Origin: Pseudomonas sp. ACM7
GTDB lineage: Bacteria; Pseudomonadota; Gammaproteobacteria; Pseudomonadales; Pseudomonadaceae
Direction: 5' to 3'
NCBI RefSeq assembly: GCF_004136015.1
Contig: NZ_CP024866.1
Location: forward strand, 5,250,437-5,305,868
DNA length: 55,432 nucleotides
In this document: piece by piece, positions 9,162 to 19,755 of the stretch
Position numbering within the stretch: the first letter of the stretch is position 1
Layout: the number at the start of each line of letters is the position of its first letter
Notes under the pieces: model-generated
Databases searched by the model: none
Seen by the model: only the letters and a program-made list of their open reading frames with translations
Told to the model about the DNA's origin: nothing
Position numbers and translations under genes: made by a program

Positions 9162-10055
9162 ATGCCCGCTATTCGAATTGGCATCAACCCGATCTCCTGG
9201 AGCAACGACGACCTGCCGTCCCTCGGTGGCGAGACGCCGCTGAGCACCGCCCTGAGTGAAGGCAAGGAAATCGGCTACGAAGGTTTCGAACTCAATGGCA
9301 AGTTCCCCAAGGATGCCAAAGGCGTCGGTGACGTGCTGCGGCCATACGACTTGGCCCTGGTGTCCGGGTGGTATTCCAGCCGTCTGGCCCGCCGCTCGGT
9401 GGCCGAAGAAATCGACGCCATCGGCAGCCATGTCGAGCTGTTGGCGAAGAACGGCGCCAAGGTGCTGGTGTACGGTGAAGTCGCCGACTCCATTCAAGGC
9501 CAACGCATTCCGCTGATTGAACGCCCACGTTTCCACACCGAACGCGCCTGGCAGGAATACGCCGACAAGCTCACCGAACTGGCGCGCTTCACCTTGTCCC
9601 AAGGCGTACGTCTGGCCTACCACCATCACATGGGTGCCTACGTCGAATCCCCGGCCGACATCGACAAACTGATGGCGCTGACCGGCAGTGAAGTCGGCCT
9701 GCTGTTCGACTCGGGCCATTGCTACATGGGTGGCGGCGAGCCGTTGCAGGTGCTGCGCAAACACATCGAACGCATCTGTCACGTGCATTTCAAGGACGTG
9801 CGCAAACCGGTGGTGCAACTGGCCCGCAACAATCTGTGGAGTTTTCCGGACTGCATCATCAACGGCACGTTCACCGTGCCCGGCGATGGCGACATCGATT
9901 TTGGCGCTTTGCTCGATGTGCTGCTGGCTGCTGGTTACCACGGCTGGCTGGTGGTCGAAGCCGAGCAGGACCCCGCGGTGGCGCCGAGTTATGTCTATGC
10001 CAAAAAAGGCTATGACACCCTGCGTGCGCTGCTCGACGAGAGGACTGCATTATGA
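9162..10055 (+). CDS. iolE: Myo-inosose-2 dehydratase IolE
   Basis: A 297-residue TIM-barrel protein of the xylose-isomerase-like superfamily. It begins RIGINPISWSNDD, which is typical of IolE. Metal and substrate ligand motifs follow in order: YHHHMGAYVE, LFDSGHCYMGGG, CHVHFKDVR and VVEAEQDP. It converts 2-keto-myo-inositol to 3D-trihydroxycyclohexane-1,2-dione. AAGGTG precedes ATG 9162, and the stop codon overlaps the iolB start (ATGA), so translation of iolB is likely coupled. A REP pair separates it from iolC. Confidence 0.92.
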   Translation: MPAIRIGINPISWSNDDLPSLGGETPLSTALSEGKEIGYEGFELNGKFPKDAKGVGDVLRPYDLALVSGWYSSRLARRSVAEEIDAIGSHVELLAKNGAKVLVYGEVADSIQGQRIPLIERPRFHTERAWQEYADKLTELARFTLSQGVRLAYHHHMGAYVESPADIDKLMALTGSEVGLLFDSGHCYMGGGEPLQVLRKHIERICHVHFKDVRKPVVQLARNNLWSFPDCIINGTFTVPGDGDIDFGALLDVLLAAGYHGWLVVEAEQDPAVAPSYVYAKKGYDTLRALLDERTAL

Positions 10056-10894
10056 GCCTGCTGGTCAAAAGCAATGCCCGTGGCCGGACCATGGTCGAGC
10101 TGGGCAAAGGTGAGCTGGAATACGTCGGCTTCGCCGCTTACCGCCTGAGTCTGGGCGAAACCCTGCCGGTGTCGGCCGGTGATAAAGAACTGTGCCTGGT
10201 GCTGCTCAGCGGCCGGGTCAGCATCAAGGGTGAAGCGCCGGGGCAGGGTGCGTTCGACTGGGACAACATCGGCGATCGCCAGTCGGTGTTCGAAGGCAAA
10301 TCCCCCTTCGCCGCGTACTTGCCACCCGGCAGTCAGGCGCAAGTGGTCGCGCTCAGCGATGTGCAAATCGCCGTGTGCTCTGCGCCTGGATTCACTACTG
10401 AAGCTAAAAGCGAAAAGATCGCAGCCTTCGGCAGCTCCTACAGCCCACGGTTGATCAAACCCGACACCATGAAACGCAGCGTGCGCGGCAAAGGCGCCAA
10501 CACTCGTTACGTCTGCGACATTCTGCCGGACACCGAGCCGGCCCATTCGCTGCTGGTGGTAGAAGTGCGTACGCCGTCGGGCCACTCGTCGAGCTACCCG
10601 CCGCACAAGCACGACACCGACGATTTGCCGCACCAGAGCTTTCTCGAAGAAACCTATTACCACCAGATCAACCCACCCCAGGGCTTCGTGTTCCAGCGGG
10701 TGTACACCGACGATCGCAGCATCGATCAGGCCATGGCCGTGGAAAACAGCGACCTGGTCGTCGTGCCCAAGGGCTACCACCCGGTCAGCGTGCCGTACGG
10801 CTACGAGTCGTACTACCTGAACGTGATGGCCGGCCCGAAACGTGTCTGGCAGTTCCATAACGATCCGCAGCACAGCTGGCTGCTTGATCTCTGA
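10052..10894 (+). CDS. iolB: 5-deoxy-glucuronate isomerase IolB carrying an in-frame REP insertion
   Basis: A 280-residue cupin-type isomerase converting 5-deoxy-glucuronate to 2-deoxy-5-keto-gluconate. The metal-binding cupin region is SSYPPHKHDTD with a later EETYYHQINPPQGF. The start overlaps iolE by 4 bases. Bases 10413-10443, roughly residues 121-131, are a full REP half encoding [11 protein letters not shown]. This segment lies between the N- and C-terminal cupin halves and makes the protein slightly longer than the about 265-272 residues I expect. The reading frame is preserved, so the enzyme is probably functional with an added surface loop (inference). Confidence 0.9.
   Translation: MSLLVKSNARGRTMVELGKGELEYVGFAAYRLSLGETLPVSAGDKELCLVLLSGRVSIKGEAPGQGAFDWDNIGDRQSVFEGKSPFAAYLPPGSQAQVVALSDVQIAVCSAPGFTTEAKSEKIAAFGSSYSPRLIKPDTMKRSVRGKGANTRYVCDILPDTEPAHSLLVVEVRTPSGHSSSYPPHKHDTDDLPHQSFLEETYYHQINPPQGFVFQRVYTDDRSIDQAMAVENSDLVVVPKGYHPVSVPYGYESYYLNVMAGPKRVWQFHNDPQHSWLLDL
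10413..10443. repeat. REP half-element inside iolB
   Basis: AAAAGATCGCAGCCTTCGGC followed by AGCTCCTACAG is identical to the REP half at about 13340-13370. It lies wholly inside the iolB reading frame and keeps it open. Confidence 0.9.
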
Positions 10895-10924
10895 ATTCCT
10901 ACCTTTACACGGAGAACACGATCA

Positions 10925-12427
10925 ATGAGCAACGCCCCGATCATCGGCCATTACATCCACGGTCAAGTGCAAGACAGCAACAGCGAACGGTTCAGCAACG
11001 TCTTCAACCCGGCCACCGGCAGCGTTCAGGCGCGCGTCGGGCTGGCCAGCCAGAAGACCGTAGACGAAGCCGTCGCCTCGGCGCTGAAAGCCTTTCCGGC
11101 CTGGTCCGAACAATCGTCCCTGCGCCGTTCGCGGGTGATGTTCAAGTTCAAGGAATTGCTCGACCAACATCATTATGAGCTGGCAGAAATCATCAGCCGC
11201 GAACACGGCAAGGTGTTTTCGGACGCCAAGGGCGAAGTCACCCGGGGCATCGAAATCGTCGAGTACGCCTGCGGTGCGCCGAACCTGCTGAAAACCGAGT
11301 TCAGCGACAACATCGGCGGCGGCATCGACAACTGGAACCTGCGTCAGCCGCTGGGCGTGTGTGCCGGCGTCACGCCGTTCAACTTCCCGGTGATGGTGCC
11401 GCTGTGGATGATCCCGCTGGCGCTGATCACCGGTAACTGCTTCATCCTCAAGCCGTCCGAGCGCGATCCGTCCGCCAGTTTGTTGATGGCGAAATTATTG
11501 AGCGAAGCCGGTTTGCCGGACGGTGTGTTCAACGTGGTTCAGGGTGACAAGACCGCGGTCGACGCGTTGCTGCAACACCCGGACATCGAGGCGATTTCCT
11601 TTGTCGGCTCGACACCGATTGCCGAGTACATCCACCAGCAAGCCACCTCGCGCGGCAAGCGCGTGCAGGCACTGGGCGGGGCGAAGAATCACATGATCGT
11701 CATGCCTGACGCGGATCTGGATCAAGCGGCGGATGCCTTGATCGGCGCGGCTTACGGCTCGGCTGGCGAGCGCTGCATGGCGATTTCGATTGCCGTGGCG
11801 GTGGGCGATGTCGGCGACCAACTGATTGCCAAACTGCTGCCGCGTATCGATCAACTGAAAGTCGGCAACGGCCTGAAGGGCGACAGCGACATGGGGCCGC
11901 TGGTGACCGCCGAGCACAAGGCCAAAGTCGAAGGTTTCATCGACGAAGGCGTGGCCCAGGGCGCGCAGCTGATTGTCGATGGCCGCAACTTCAAGGTGCC
12001 GGGCGCCGAGAACGGTTTCTTTGTCGGCGCGACGCTGTTCGACAACGTCACGACCGAGATGAGCATCTACCAACAGGAAATTTTCGGTCCGGTGCTGGGC
12101 ATCGTTCGGGTACCGGACTTCGCCAGCGCCGTCGCGTTGATCAACGCCCACGAGTTCGGCAACGGCGTGTCCTGTTTCACCCGCGATGGCGGCATCGCCC
12201 GAGCCTTCGCCCGCACGATCAAGGTCGGCATGGTCGGCATCAACGTGCCGATTCCGGTGCCGATGGCCTGGCACTCTTTCGGTGGCTGGAAGCGCTCGCT
12301 GTTCGGCGATCACCACGCTTACGGCGAAGAAGGCATCCGCTTCTACAGCCGCTACAAAAGCGTGATGCAGCGCTGGCCCGACAGTATCGCCAAAGGCCCT
12401 GAATTCAGCATGCCGACGGCCAACTAA
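10925..12427 (+). CDS. mmsA: Methylmalonate-semialdehyde dehydrogenase (CoA-acylating)
   Basis: A 500-residue aldehyde dehydrogenase superfamily enzyme of normal length. The catalytic cysteine is C284 in [11 protein letters not shown]. The glutamate that ordinary aldehyde dehydrogenases use (in LELGGK) is replaced (QALGGAKNH), as expected for the CoA-dependent MMSDH family. The [13 protein letters not shown] region fits too. In this operon it should convert malonate semialdehyde to acetyl-CoA, CO2 and NADH, the IolA role, and may also serve valine breakdown. GGAGAA precedes ATG 10925; iolB ends 30 bases upstream. Confidence 0.92.
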   Translation: MSNAPIIGHYIHGQVQDSNSERFSNVFNPATGSVQARVGLASQKTVDEAVASALKAFPAWSEQSSLRRSRVMFKFKELLDQHHYELAEIISREHGKVFSDAKGEVTRGIEIVEYACGAPNLLKTEFSDNIGGGIDNWNLRQPLGVCAGVTPFNFPVMVPLWMIPLALITGNCFILKPSERDPSASLLMAKLLSEAGLPDGVFNVVQGDKTAVDALLQHPDIEAISFVGSTPIAEYIHQQATSRGKRVQALGGAKNHMIVMPDADLDQAADALIGAAYGSAGERCMAISIAVAVGDVGDQLIAKLLPRIDQLKVGNGLKGDSDMGPLVTAEHKAKVEGFIDEGVAQGAQLIVDGRNFKVPGAENGFFVGATLFDNVTTEMSIYQQEIFGPVLGIVRVPDFASAVALINAHEFGNGVSCFTRDGGIARAFARTIKVGMVGINVPIPVPMAWHSFGGWKRSLFGDHHAYGEEGIRFYSRYKSVMQRWPDSIAKGPEFSMPTAN

Positions 12428-12452
12428 TTCACCTGTGCGGAGAACAACAATA

Positions 12453-13274
12453 ATGAGCAAACCCCTGCGTTTCGCCCTGAACCGTATGGTCGCCCCACGT
12501 TTGTCCCTGCCCGCGTTCATCGAGCTGGCGGTGACCCTCAAGGCCGACGCCATCGAAATTCGCAACGACCTTAAAGGTGTCGAGATCGAAGACGGCACCG
12601 CGCCCGAGCGTGTCCGTGACTTGTGTGCCGCCAACGGCATTACGGTGCTGTCGATCAACGCGCTGTATCCGTTTGATGTGTGGAATGACGAGCGTCGTGT
12701 GCAGGCCCTGAAGCTCGCCGCTTATGCCCGTGATTGCGGCGCTCAAGGGTTGGTCATGTGCCCTCTCAACGACCGTACCGACTCGCGTAATGAGGCCGCA
12801 CGCGCTTCAGGTCTGCGTACGGCGTTGACTGAACTGGCGCCGATCCTGCGCGAACACGGCATTCTCGGTTTCATCGAGCCGCTGGGTTTCGAAGAGTGCT
12901 CGCTGCACCGCAAGCGCACGGCAGTGGACGCGATCAAGGCCATCGGCGGGCTGGATGTGTTCCGACTGGTGCATGACACCTTCCACCATCACCTGGCCGG
13001 CGAACATGAGTTCTTCCCCGAACTGACCGGGCTGGTGCACATCTCCGGTGTCGACGATGCCGAGGCACCGTTGGCGAGCATTCGCGACGGGCATCGGGTG
13101 CTGGTGGGCGAGGGCGACATCCTTGGCAACGCGGCGCAAATCGACACCTTGCTCAGCAGCGGATACAGCGGCTACCTGTCGTTCGAACCGTTTGCCGACA
13201 GCGTCCATGGCCTGGCGGATATCCAGCAGGCGATCGGCGCGAGCATGAATCACCTGCAAAAATCTTTGACCTGA
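12453..13274 (+). CDS. iolI: IolI-like TIM-barrel isomerase (2-keto-myo-inositol isomerase candidate)
   Basis: A 273-residue xylose-isomerase-like TIM barrel. I start at ATG 12453 (GGAGAA upstream, rather long spacing) rather than an in-frame GTG at 12435. The four metal-site motifs are visible: FIEPLGFEECS, VHDTFHHHL, VHISGVDD and LSFEPF. It most resembles IolI, which interconverts 2-keto-myo-inositol and 1-keto-D-chiro-inositol and so lets D-chiro-inositol enter the pathway. Another sugar isomerase of this fold is possible. It lies 25 bases after mmsA and is followed by a REP pair. Confidence 0.72.
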   Translation: MSKPLRFALNRMVAPRLSLPAFIELAVTLKADAIEIRNDLKGVEIEDGTAPERVRDLCAANGITVLSINALYPFDVWNDERRVQALKLAAYARDCGAQGLVMCPLNDRTDSRNEAARASGLRTALTELAPILREHGILGFIEPLGFEECSLHRKRTAVDAIKAIGGLDVFRLVHDTFHHHLAGEHEFFPELTGLVHISGVDDAEAPLASIRDGHRVLVGEGDILGNAAQIDTLLSSGYSGYLSFEPFADSVHGLADIQQAIGASMNHLQKSLT

Positions 13275-13281
13275 CACATCC

Positions 13282-13371
13282 CCCGTAGGAGCTGCCGAAG
13301 GCTGCGATCTTTTGATCTTGATCTTAAAAAGCAACATCAAAAGATCGCAGCCTTCGGCAGCTCCTACAGGG
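13282..13371. repeat. REP pair between iolI and iolD
   Basis: Two inverted copies of GTAGGAGCTGCCGAAGGCTG face each other with the usual TTTTGATCTT-type linkers. It fills nearly all of the intergenic space. Confidence 0.92.
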
Positions 13372-13399
13372 ATCGGGTGTGTATTTGAAAGGATCGGTT

Positions 13400-15331
13400 A
13401 TGACTACGACACGACTGACCATGGCCCAGGCCCTGGTGAAATTCCTCGATAACCAGTACATCGAGGTCGATGGGGTTCAAAGCAAATTCGTTGCCGGGAT
13501 CTTTACCATTTTCGGTCACGGTAATGTGCTGGGCCTGGGGCAAGCCCTGGAGCAGGACAGCGGTGACCTGATCGTCCATCAGGGGCGCAACGAGCAAGGC
13601 ATGGCCCACGCCGCCATCGGTTTTGCCAAGCAACACCTGCGGCGCAAGATTTACGCCTGCTCCTCATCGGTAGGCCCAGGCGCGGCGAACATGCTGACCG
13701 CTGCCGCGACGGCGACCGCCAACCGCATTCCCTTGCTGCTGTTGCCCGGCGATGTCTATGCCTGTCGCCAGCCGGACCCGGTGCTGCAACAGATCGAGCA
13801 GTTCCACGACCTGAGCATCAGCACCAACGATGCATTCAAGGCCGTGAGCAAATACTGGGACCGCATCAACCGTCCCGAGCAACTCATGACGGCTGCGATC
13901 CACGCCATGCGTGTGCTCACCGACCCCGCCGAAACCGGCGCGGTGACCCTGGCCTTGCCGCAAGACGTGCAAGCCGAGGCCTACGACTACCCCGATTACT
14001 TCCTGCAAAAACGCGTGCACCGCATCGAGCGTCGTCCGGCGACTGAAGCGATGCTCGGTGATGCGCTGGCGCTGTTCAAAGGCAAGCGCAAACCGCTGAT
14101 CATTTGCGGTGGCGGGGTCAGATACTCTGGCGCCAATGCCGCGTTGCAGGCGTTTGCCGAGCGCTTCGATATTCCCTTCGCCGAAACCCAGGCCGGCAAG
14201 AGTGCGGTGGTGTCCAGTCACCCGCTGAACGTGGGCGGCATTGGCGAAACCGGTTGCCTGGCCGCGAACCTGTTGGCCAAGGATGCGGACCTGATCATCG
14301 GTGTTGGCACTCGCTACAGCGATTTCACCACCGCGTCGAAATCCCTGTTCCAGCACCCGGACGTGCAATTTCTCAACCTCAACATCAGCCCCTGCGATGC
14401 CCTGAAACTCGACGGTGTGCAACTGCTGGCGGACGCCTACGTCGGCTTGCAAGCCTTGGCTGAAGCCTTGGGCGATTACCGTTCTGCATGGGGCGATCAA
14501 ACGCGTCAGGCCAAGGCGCAACTGGACGAGGAAGTCGACCGTATCTATCAGGTCGAATACCAGAGCAAAGACTTCATCCCGGAAATCAACGACCACACGG
14601 ACCCGGCGGTGCTGCGCGAATTCATCGAGCTGACCGGTTCCTGCCTGACCCAGAGCCGCGTGCTCGGCGTGCTCAATGAAACCCTCGCCGATGACGCCGT
14701 GATCGTCGCCGCCGCCGGCAGTCTGCCCGGTGACTTGCAGCGCAGCTGGCGCAGCAAGGGCGTGAACACCTATCACGTCGAGTACGGCTATTCCTGCATG
14801 GGTTACGAGGTCAACGCCGCACTGGGCGTGAAACTCGCCGAGCCGGATCGCGAGGTCTACGCGCTGGTCGGCGACGGCTCTTACATGATGCTGCACTCGG
14901 AGCTGGCGACCTCGATTCAGGAGCGATGCAAGATCAACGTGGTGTTGCTGGACAACATGACCTTCGGTTGCATCAACAACCTGCAGATGGAACACGGCAT
15001 GGACAGCTTTGGCACCGAGTTCCGTTTCCGCAACCCGGAAACCGGCAAGCTCGACGGCGGTTTCGTGCCGGTGGATTTCGCCATGAGCGCGGCGGCCTAT
15101 GGCTGCAAGACCTACAAGGTGAACACCGTTGAAGAGCTGCAAGCTGCATTGGCCGATGCGCGATTGCAGACCGTGTCGACGCTGATCGACATCAAGGTCC
15201 TGCCCAAAACCATGATTCACAAATACCTGTCGTGGTGGCGGGTCGGCGTGGCGCAAGTCTCCACCAGCGCGCGTACCGATGCGGTCGCCAAGACCCTGAA
15301 CGAACGACTGGCCAAGGCCCGTCAGTACTGA
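13400..15331 (+). CDS. iolD: 3D-(3,5/4)-trihydroxycyclohexane-1,2-dione hydrolase IolD
   Basis: A 643-residue thiamine-diphosphate enzyme. ATG 13400 has AAAGGA upstream; an in-frame start at 13379 would fall at the edge of the REP. The catalytic glutamate region [10 protein letters not shown] is near residue 64. The ThDP/metal motif GDGSYMM...[12 protein letters not shown] begins near residue 491. It opens the ring of the trihydroxycyclohexanedione to give 5-deoxy-glucuronate, the substrate of IolB. iolG begins 43 bases downstream. Confidence 0.93.
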   Translation: MTTTRLTMAQALVKFLDNQYIEVDGVQSKFVAGIFTIFGHGNVLGLGQALEQDSGDLIVHQGRNEQGMAHAAIGFAKQHLRRKIYACSSSVGPGAANMLTAAATATANRIPLLLLPGDVYACRQPDPVLQQIEQFHDLSISTNDAFKAVSKYWDRINRPEQLMTAAIHAMRVLTDPAETGAVTLALPQDVQAEAYDYPDYFLQKRVHRIERRPATEAMLGDALALFKGKRKPLIICGGGVRYSGANAALQAFAERFDIPFAETQAGKSAVVSSHPLNVGGIGETGCLAANLLAKDADLIIGVGTRYSDFTTASKSLFQHPDVQFLNLNISPCDALKLDGVQLLADAYVGLQALAEALGDYRSAWGDQTRQAKAQLDEEVDRIYQVEYQSKDFIPEINDHTDPAVLREFIELTGSCLTQSRVLGVLNETLADDAVIVAAAGSLPGDLQRSWRSKGVNTYHVEYGYSCMGYEVNAALGVKLAEPDREVYALVGDGSYMMLHSELATSIQERCKINVVLLDNMTFGCINNLQMEHGMDSFGTEFRFRNPETGKLDGGFVPVDFAMSAAAYGCKTYKVNTVEELQAALADARLQTVSTLIDIKVLPKTMIHKYLSWWRVGVAQVSTSARTDAVAKTLNERLAKARQY

Positions 15332-15341
15332 TTGCCCCTGA

Positions 15342-16400
<1,059 letters not shown>

Positions 16401-16409
16401 CCCCCGATC

Positions 16410-16510
16410 CCCTGTAGGAGCTGCCGAGTGAAACGAGGCTGCGATCTTTTGATCTTGATCTTAAAAATCAAAAGATCGCAGCCTCGTTTCACTCGACAGC
16501 TCCACAGGGG
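16410..16510. repeat. REP pair between iolG and iolH
   Basis: CCTGTAGGAGCTGCCGAGTG and its inverted partner, with the variant GAGTGAAACGAGG inside each arm. The right arm has lost a base (CAGCTCCACAGG). Confidence 0.92.
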
Positions 16511-16545
16511 GGCGGTGTCGAATTTGGGTGAAGGAGAACAATAAA

Positions 16546-17406
16546 ATGCGCATCGCACTAGACCCCTACATGTACCGCACTTTGTCCCTGGGCAAGATGG
16601 TCGATAAGGTCGCCGAGCTCGGTTACGAACACATCGAACTCTCGCCCCGGGAAGATTTCCTGCCGTTCTACAAAGCACCTCGCGTCGACAAAGCGCGGAT
16701 CAAGGAATTTCGCAAAGCCCTGAGCGACACCGGGGTCAAACTGTCTTCCTTATTACCGATGTACCACTGGGCCGCTGCCGACGAAGGCCTGCGTGTTGCC
16801 GCCGTACGCAACTGGAAACGGGCGATCCAGATTGCCGTGGAGATGGACTGCGAGCTGGTCAACACCGAGTTCACCGGGCAGTCAGACAACCCGCTGGTGT
16901 GCGAGAACCAGTTCATGCGCTCCATGGACGAGCTGATCCCGGAGTTCGAGCGCGAAGGTATCAAGCTGGATATCCAGGCTCATCCTTACGACTTCTGCGA
17001 GCGTAACAACGAATCGGTGGACATCATTCGCGGTCTGGATCGCGAGTGGATCAACTACCTTTACGCGGCGCCGCACACCTTCTTCTATGACGACGGCAAA
17101 GGCGATATTGCCTCGATGCTCAAGTATGCCGGGTCGAAGCTGAGCCACCTGATCATCGCCGACACCTACAACCACAAGGCTTCTTCCGGGTTGCGCTACA
17201 TCGTCAACCCGCCGGGTGTCGTTGCCACCGTGCACCAGCATCTGGATATCGGTCAGGGTGAAGTCGATTGGGACGCGTTTTTCGGCACCTTGCGCGAGAT
17301 TCAGTTCGACGGCATCGCCACGGTCTCGGTGTTTGCCTGGGAAGACCGGCCGGATGAATCCAACCGGATGATGCTTGAACGGGTCAAAAGCGAACTCTGT
17401 CGCTGA
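16546..17406 (+). CDS. iolH: IolH-like TIM-barrel sugar isomerase/epimerase
   Basis: A 286-residue protein beginning [11 protein letters not shown] with [15 protein letters not shown], which strongly recalls Bacillus IolH. Xylose-isomerase-like ligand motifs follow: [22 protein letters not shown] and ADTYNH. I start at ATG 16546 (AAGGAGA upstream) rather than an in-frame GTG at 16528. The catalytic role of IolH is poorly defined in the family. Its position between two inositol dehydrogenase genes supports inositol metabolism. It is flanked on both sides by REP pairs. Confidence 0.72.
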   Translation: MRIALDPYMYRTLSLGKMVDKVAELGYEHIELSPREDFLPFYKAPRVDKARIKEFRKALSDTGVKLSSLLPMYHWAAADEGLRVAAVRNWKRAIQIAVEMDCELVNTEFTGQSDNPLVCENQFMRSMDELIPEFEREGIKLDIQAHPYDFCERNNESVDIIRGLDREWINYLYAAPHTFFYDDGKGDIASMLKYAGSKLSHLIIADTYNHKASSGLRYIVNPPGVVATVHQHLDIGQGEVDWDAFFGTLREIQFDGIATVSVFAWEDRPDESNRMMLERVKSELCR

Positions 17407-17420
17407 CGACACCACAAACC

Positions 17421-17506
17421 CCTGTAGGAGCTGACGAGTGAAACGAGGCTGCGATCTTTCAAGATCAAAAGATCGCAGCCTCGTTTCACTCGTCAGCTCC
17501 TACAGG
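17421..17506. repeat. REP pair between iolH and iolW
   Basis: Inverted REP cores CCTGTAGGAGCTGACGAGTG with a very short AAGATC-type centre form an almost continuous palindrome of about 86 bases. Confidence 0.92.
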
Positions 17507-17545
17507 ACCGTTTCGATCGTCATAACAATAAGAAGGAGTTGATTC

Positions 17546-18598
17546 ATGCGTATCGGACTTGTCGGTTACGGCCATGGCGGCCGGTTTTTCCATGCTCCGC
17601 TGATCAGCAGTTTGCCGGCGGCGAAGTTCGTGGGTGTGGTCACCCGGTCACCGGAGCGCCGACAATTGCTGGCGGCCGAGCACCCTGGGGTGCCAGCGTT
17701 CGACAGCATCGGCCAACTGGTGGAGGCCGGGATCGATGTGCTGGTGGTGTCCACTCCGCTCAAGGGCCGTCCGGCGCTGGTGCTCGATGGCATCGAACAC
17801 GGTGTGGCGGTGGTCAGCGACAAACCGTTCGCCGCTGATGCGCAGCAAGCCCAAACCCTGATCACCATGGCCGAGCGCCAGGGTGTGCAGCTCAGCGTCT
17901 ACCAGAACCGGCGCTGGGATTCGGACTTCCTCACCGTGCGCAAACTCATCGAATCCGGTGCGCTGGGCCGGGTCACCCGTTTCGAATCGCGGATCGAGCG
18001 TTACTCACCGCAGGCGGTGAACAACGGCAGTGGCGGTGGCTTCCTGCGCGATCTCGGTAGCCATCTGGTGGATCAGGCAATGCTGTTGTTCGGCCCGGTG
18101 ACACGGGTCTACGCCGAGCTGGATTACCTGGAAAAAGGCCAGGTCTTCGATAACGGCTTCTTTATGGCCCTGACCCATGCCAGTGGCATCACCTCCCACC
18201 TGGGCGGCAGTTGCCTGCAAAACACCCCCGGCCCGCGCTTTCGGGTGACCGGCACCCAAGGTTGTTACAGCGTCGATGGCCTGGACGGGCAAGAAGCATC
18301 GACACTCGCCGGGCTCTCGCCCAAATCCGAAGGTGAGCGCTGGGGCGTTGAAGAGCATCGCCGCTGGGGTTGGTTCGAACAGGGTGAAGTGCGCGAGCGG
18401 GTTCCCTCCGAACGCGGTTGCTGGAATCAGTTCTATTTACAGCTACAAGCCGCATTGCAGAGCGGTGGCCCGCTGCCTGTGGACGCCCGTGATGCACTGG
18501 CGACCACCCGCGTGCTAGACGCTGCGCGACTGAGCGCCGAGCGGCATCAAGTGGTGGAATTGAGCCCGTTCAAGAGCCATGGAATAAAATCAGAATAA
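17546..18598 (+). CDS. iolW: Gfo/Idh/MocA oxidoreductase, probable scyllo-inositol dehydrogenase (IolW-like)
   Basis: A 350-residue NAD(P)-dependent dehydrogenase. GLVGYGHGGRFFHAP is the dinucleotide fold; SDKPFAAD replaces the usual EKP but keeps the lysine; RDLGSHLVDQAM holds the catalytic His. The HAP/FH pattern after the glycine motif resembles IolW/YvaA-type scyllo-inositol dehydrogenases, which interconvert scyllo-inositol and 2-keto-myo-inositol. AAGGAG precedes ATG 17546. It is the last enzyme gene before the transporter genes, separated by 160 AT-rich bases with operator-like palindromes. Substrate assignment is by context. Confidence 0.75.
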   Translation: MRIGLVGYGHGGRFFHAPLISSLPAAKFVGVVTRSPERRQLLAAEHPGVPAFDSIGQLVEAGIDVLVVSTPLKGRPALVLDGIEHGVAVVSDKPFAADAQQAQTLITMAERQGVQLSVYQNRRWDSDFLTVRKLIESGALGRVTRFESRIERYSPQAVNNGSGGGFLRDLGSHLVDQAMLLFGPVTRVYAELDYLEKGQVFDNGFFMALTHASGITSHLGGSCLQNTPGPRFRVTGTQGCYSVDGLDGQEASTLAGLSPKSEGERWGVEEHRRWGWFEQGEVRERVPSERGCWNQFYLQLQAALQSGGPLPVDARDALATTRVLDAARLSAERHQVVELSPFKSHGIKSE

Positions 18599-18634
18599 AA
18601 TTCTAAAATGAGTTGATATAGAAATTATTTTCTA
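18592..18634. promoter_or_regulatory. Candidate IolR operators before the transporter genes
   Basis: Two adjacent palindromes lie here. AGAATAAAATTCT (18592-18604) has perfect 5-base arms. TAGAAATTATTTTCTA (18619-18634) has perfect 6-base arms and the same 16-base architecture as the site before iolC. GGAATAAAATC at 18581 also recurs at 6854 near the regulator gene. They suggest a second regulated promoter for the transporter. Confidence 0.5.
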
Positions 18635-18758
18635 ATAAAGTCATTTTCAGCGACCTGCCTCGCAACCTGTTTCAACCCTTTTCCTGCTTGCTTGCCTGCT
18701 TACTGAAATCGTCACGCCTCATCCATAAAACCAACAAGAATGTGGAGAAAGACTTTTC

Positions 18759-19685
18759 ATGAAGACCAAGACCCGCTTCGCCTCACTTGCCTTGTCCCTG
18801 ATGTTCGCCAGTGGCGCGGCGCTCGCCGATATGAAGATCGGCGTCAGCATGTCCCAATTCGATGACACCTGGCTGACCTACCTGCGCGAATCCATGGACA
18901 AGAAAGCCAAGTCCTATCCCGAGGGCGTACAGCTGCAATTCGAAGACGCCCGCAGCGACGTGGTCAAGCAGTTGAGTCAGGTCGAAAACTTCATCAGCCA
19001 GAAGGTCGATGCCATCGTGGTCAACCCGGTGGATACCGCCGCCACCCGTAAAATCACCGAAGCCGCCGTCAAGGCCGGCATCCCGCTGGTCTACGTCAAC
19101 CGCCGCCCCGATGACCTGAAGCTGCCCAAAGGCGTAGTGACTGTCGCCTCCAACGATCTGGAGGCCGGTGAAATGCAGATGCAGTACCTGGCCGACAAAA
19201 TGGGCGGCAAGGGCGACATCGTGATTCTGCTGGGCGACCTCGCGAACAACTCCACCACCAACCGCACCAAGGGCGTCAAAGACGTGCTGGCCAAATACCC
19301 GAACATCAAGATCGAGCAGGAGCAGACCGGGACCTGGTTGCGGGATAAAGGCATGACCCTGGTCAACGACTGGCTGACCCAGGGCCGCAAGTTTGACGCG
19401 GTCATAGCCAACAACGACGAAATGGCGATTGGTGCTGCGATGGCCCTGCAACAGGCCGGCATCGAGAAGGGCAGTGTGCTGATCGCCGGTGTCGACGGTA
19501 CGCCGGACGGCTTGAACGCAATCAAGAAAGGCAACATGGCGGTCTCGGTATTCCAGGACGCCAAGGGTCAGGCCGACGGTTCGATCGACACCGCCGTGAA
19601 AATGGCCAAGAACGAACCGGTTGAACAGGCCGTGTGGGTGCCATACCGCTTGATCACCCCGCAAAACGTCGACACGTTCAAATAG
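18759..19685 (+). CDS. ibpA: Periplasmic inositol-binding protein of ABC importer
   Basis: A 308-residue type I periplasmic binding protein (RbsB/MglB family). An N-terminal signal peptide of about 23 residues ends at ALA before DMKIGVSM. Family motifs are IVNPVDTAATRKIT and ANNDEMAIGAAMALQ, the latter resembling the ligand hinge of ribose-binding proteins. GGAGA precedes ATG 18759. It is followed by an ATPase and a permease gene, so it is the binding component of one importer. Inositol as ligand is inferred from the operon; ibpA is the Caulobacter name. Confidence 0.85.
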   Translation: MKTKTRFASLALSLMFASGAALADMKIGVSMSQFDDTWLTYLRESMDKKAKSYPEGVQLQFEDARSDVVKQLSQVENFISQKVDAIVVNPVDTAATRKITEAAVKAGIPLVYVNRRPDDLKLPKGVVTVASNDLEAGEMQMQYLADKMGGKGDIVILLGDLANNSTTNRTKGVKDVLAKYPNIKIEQEQTGTWLRDKGMTLVNDWLTQGRKFDAVIANNDEMAIGAAMALQQAGIEKGSVLIAGVDGTPDGLNAIKKGNMAVSVFQDAKGQADGSIDTAVKMAKNEPVEQAVWVPYRLITPQNVDTFK

Positions 19686-19714
19686 CCCGTCGGTTCAATA
19701 ACAACAATAAATAC

Positions 19715-19738
19715 GCAAGGTTGCGACCGCGACCTTGC
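19715..19738 (+). promoter_or_regulatory. Intercistronic hairpin between binding-protein and ATPase genes
   Basis: GCAAGGT (19715-19721) pairs with ACCTTGC (19732-19738) around a 10-base loop, without a T-run. Such stems after a binding-protein gene often stabilise its 3' end and reduce downstream expression; that role is inferred. Confidence 0.45.
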
Positions 19739-19755
19739 TGATGGAGTACCTGATC

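Noticed and set aside
13664..15256. A 530-codon minus-strand frame opposite iolD
   Set aside because: Same reason: it mirrors the ThDP enzyme and has no recognisable features.
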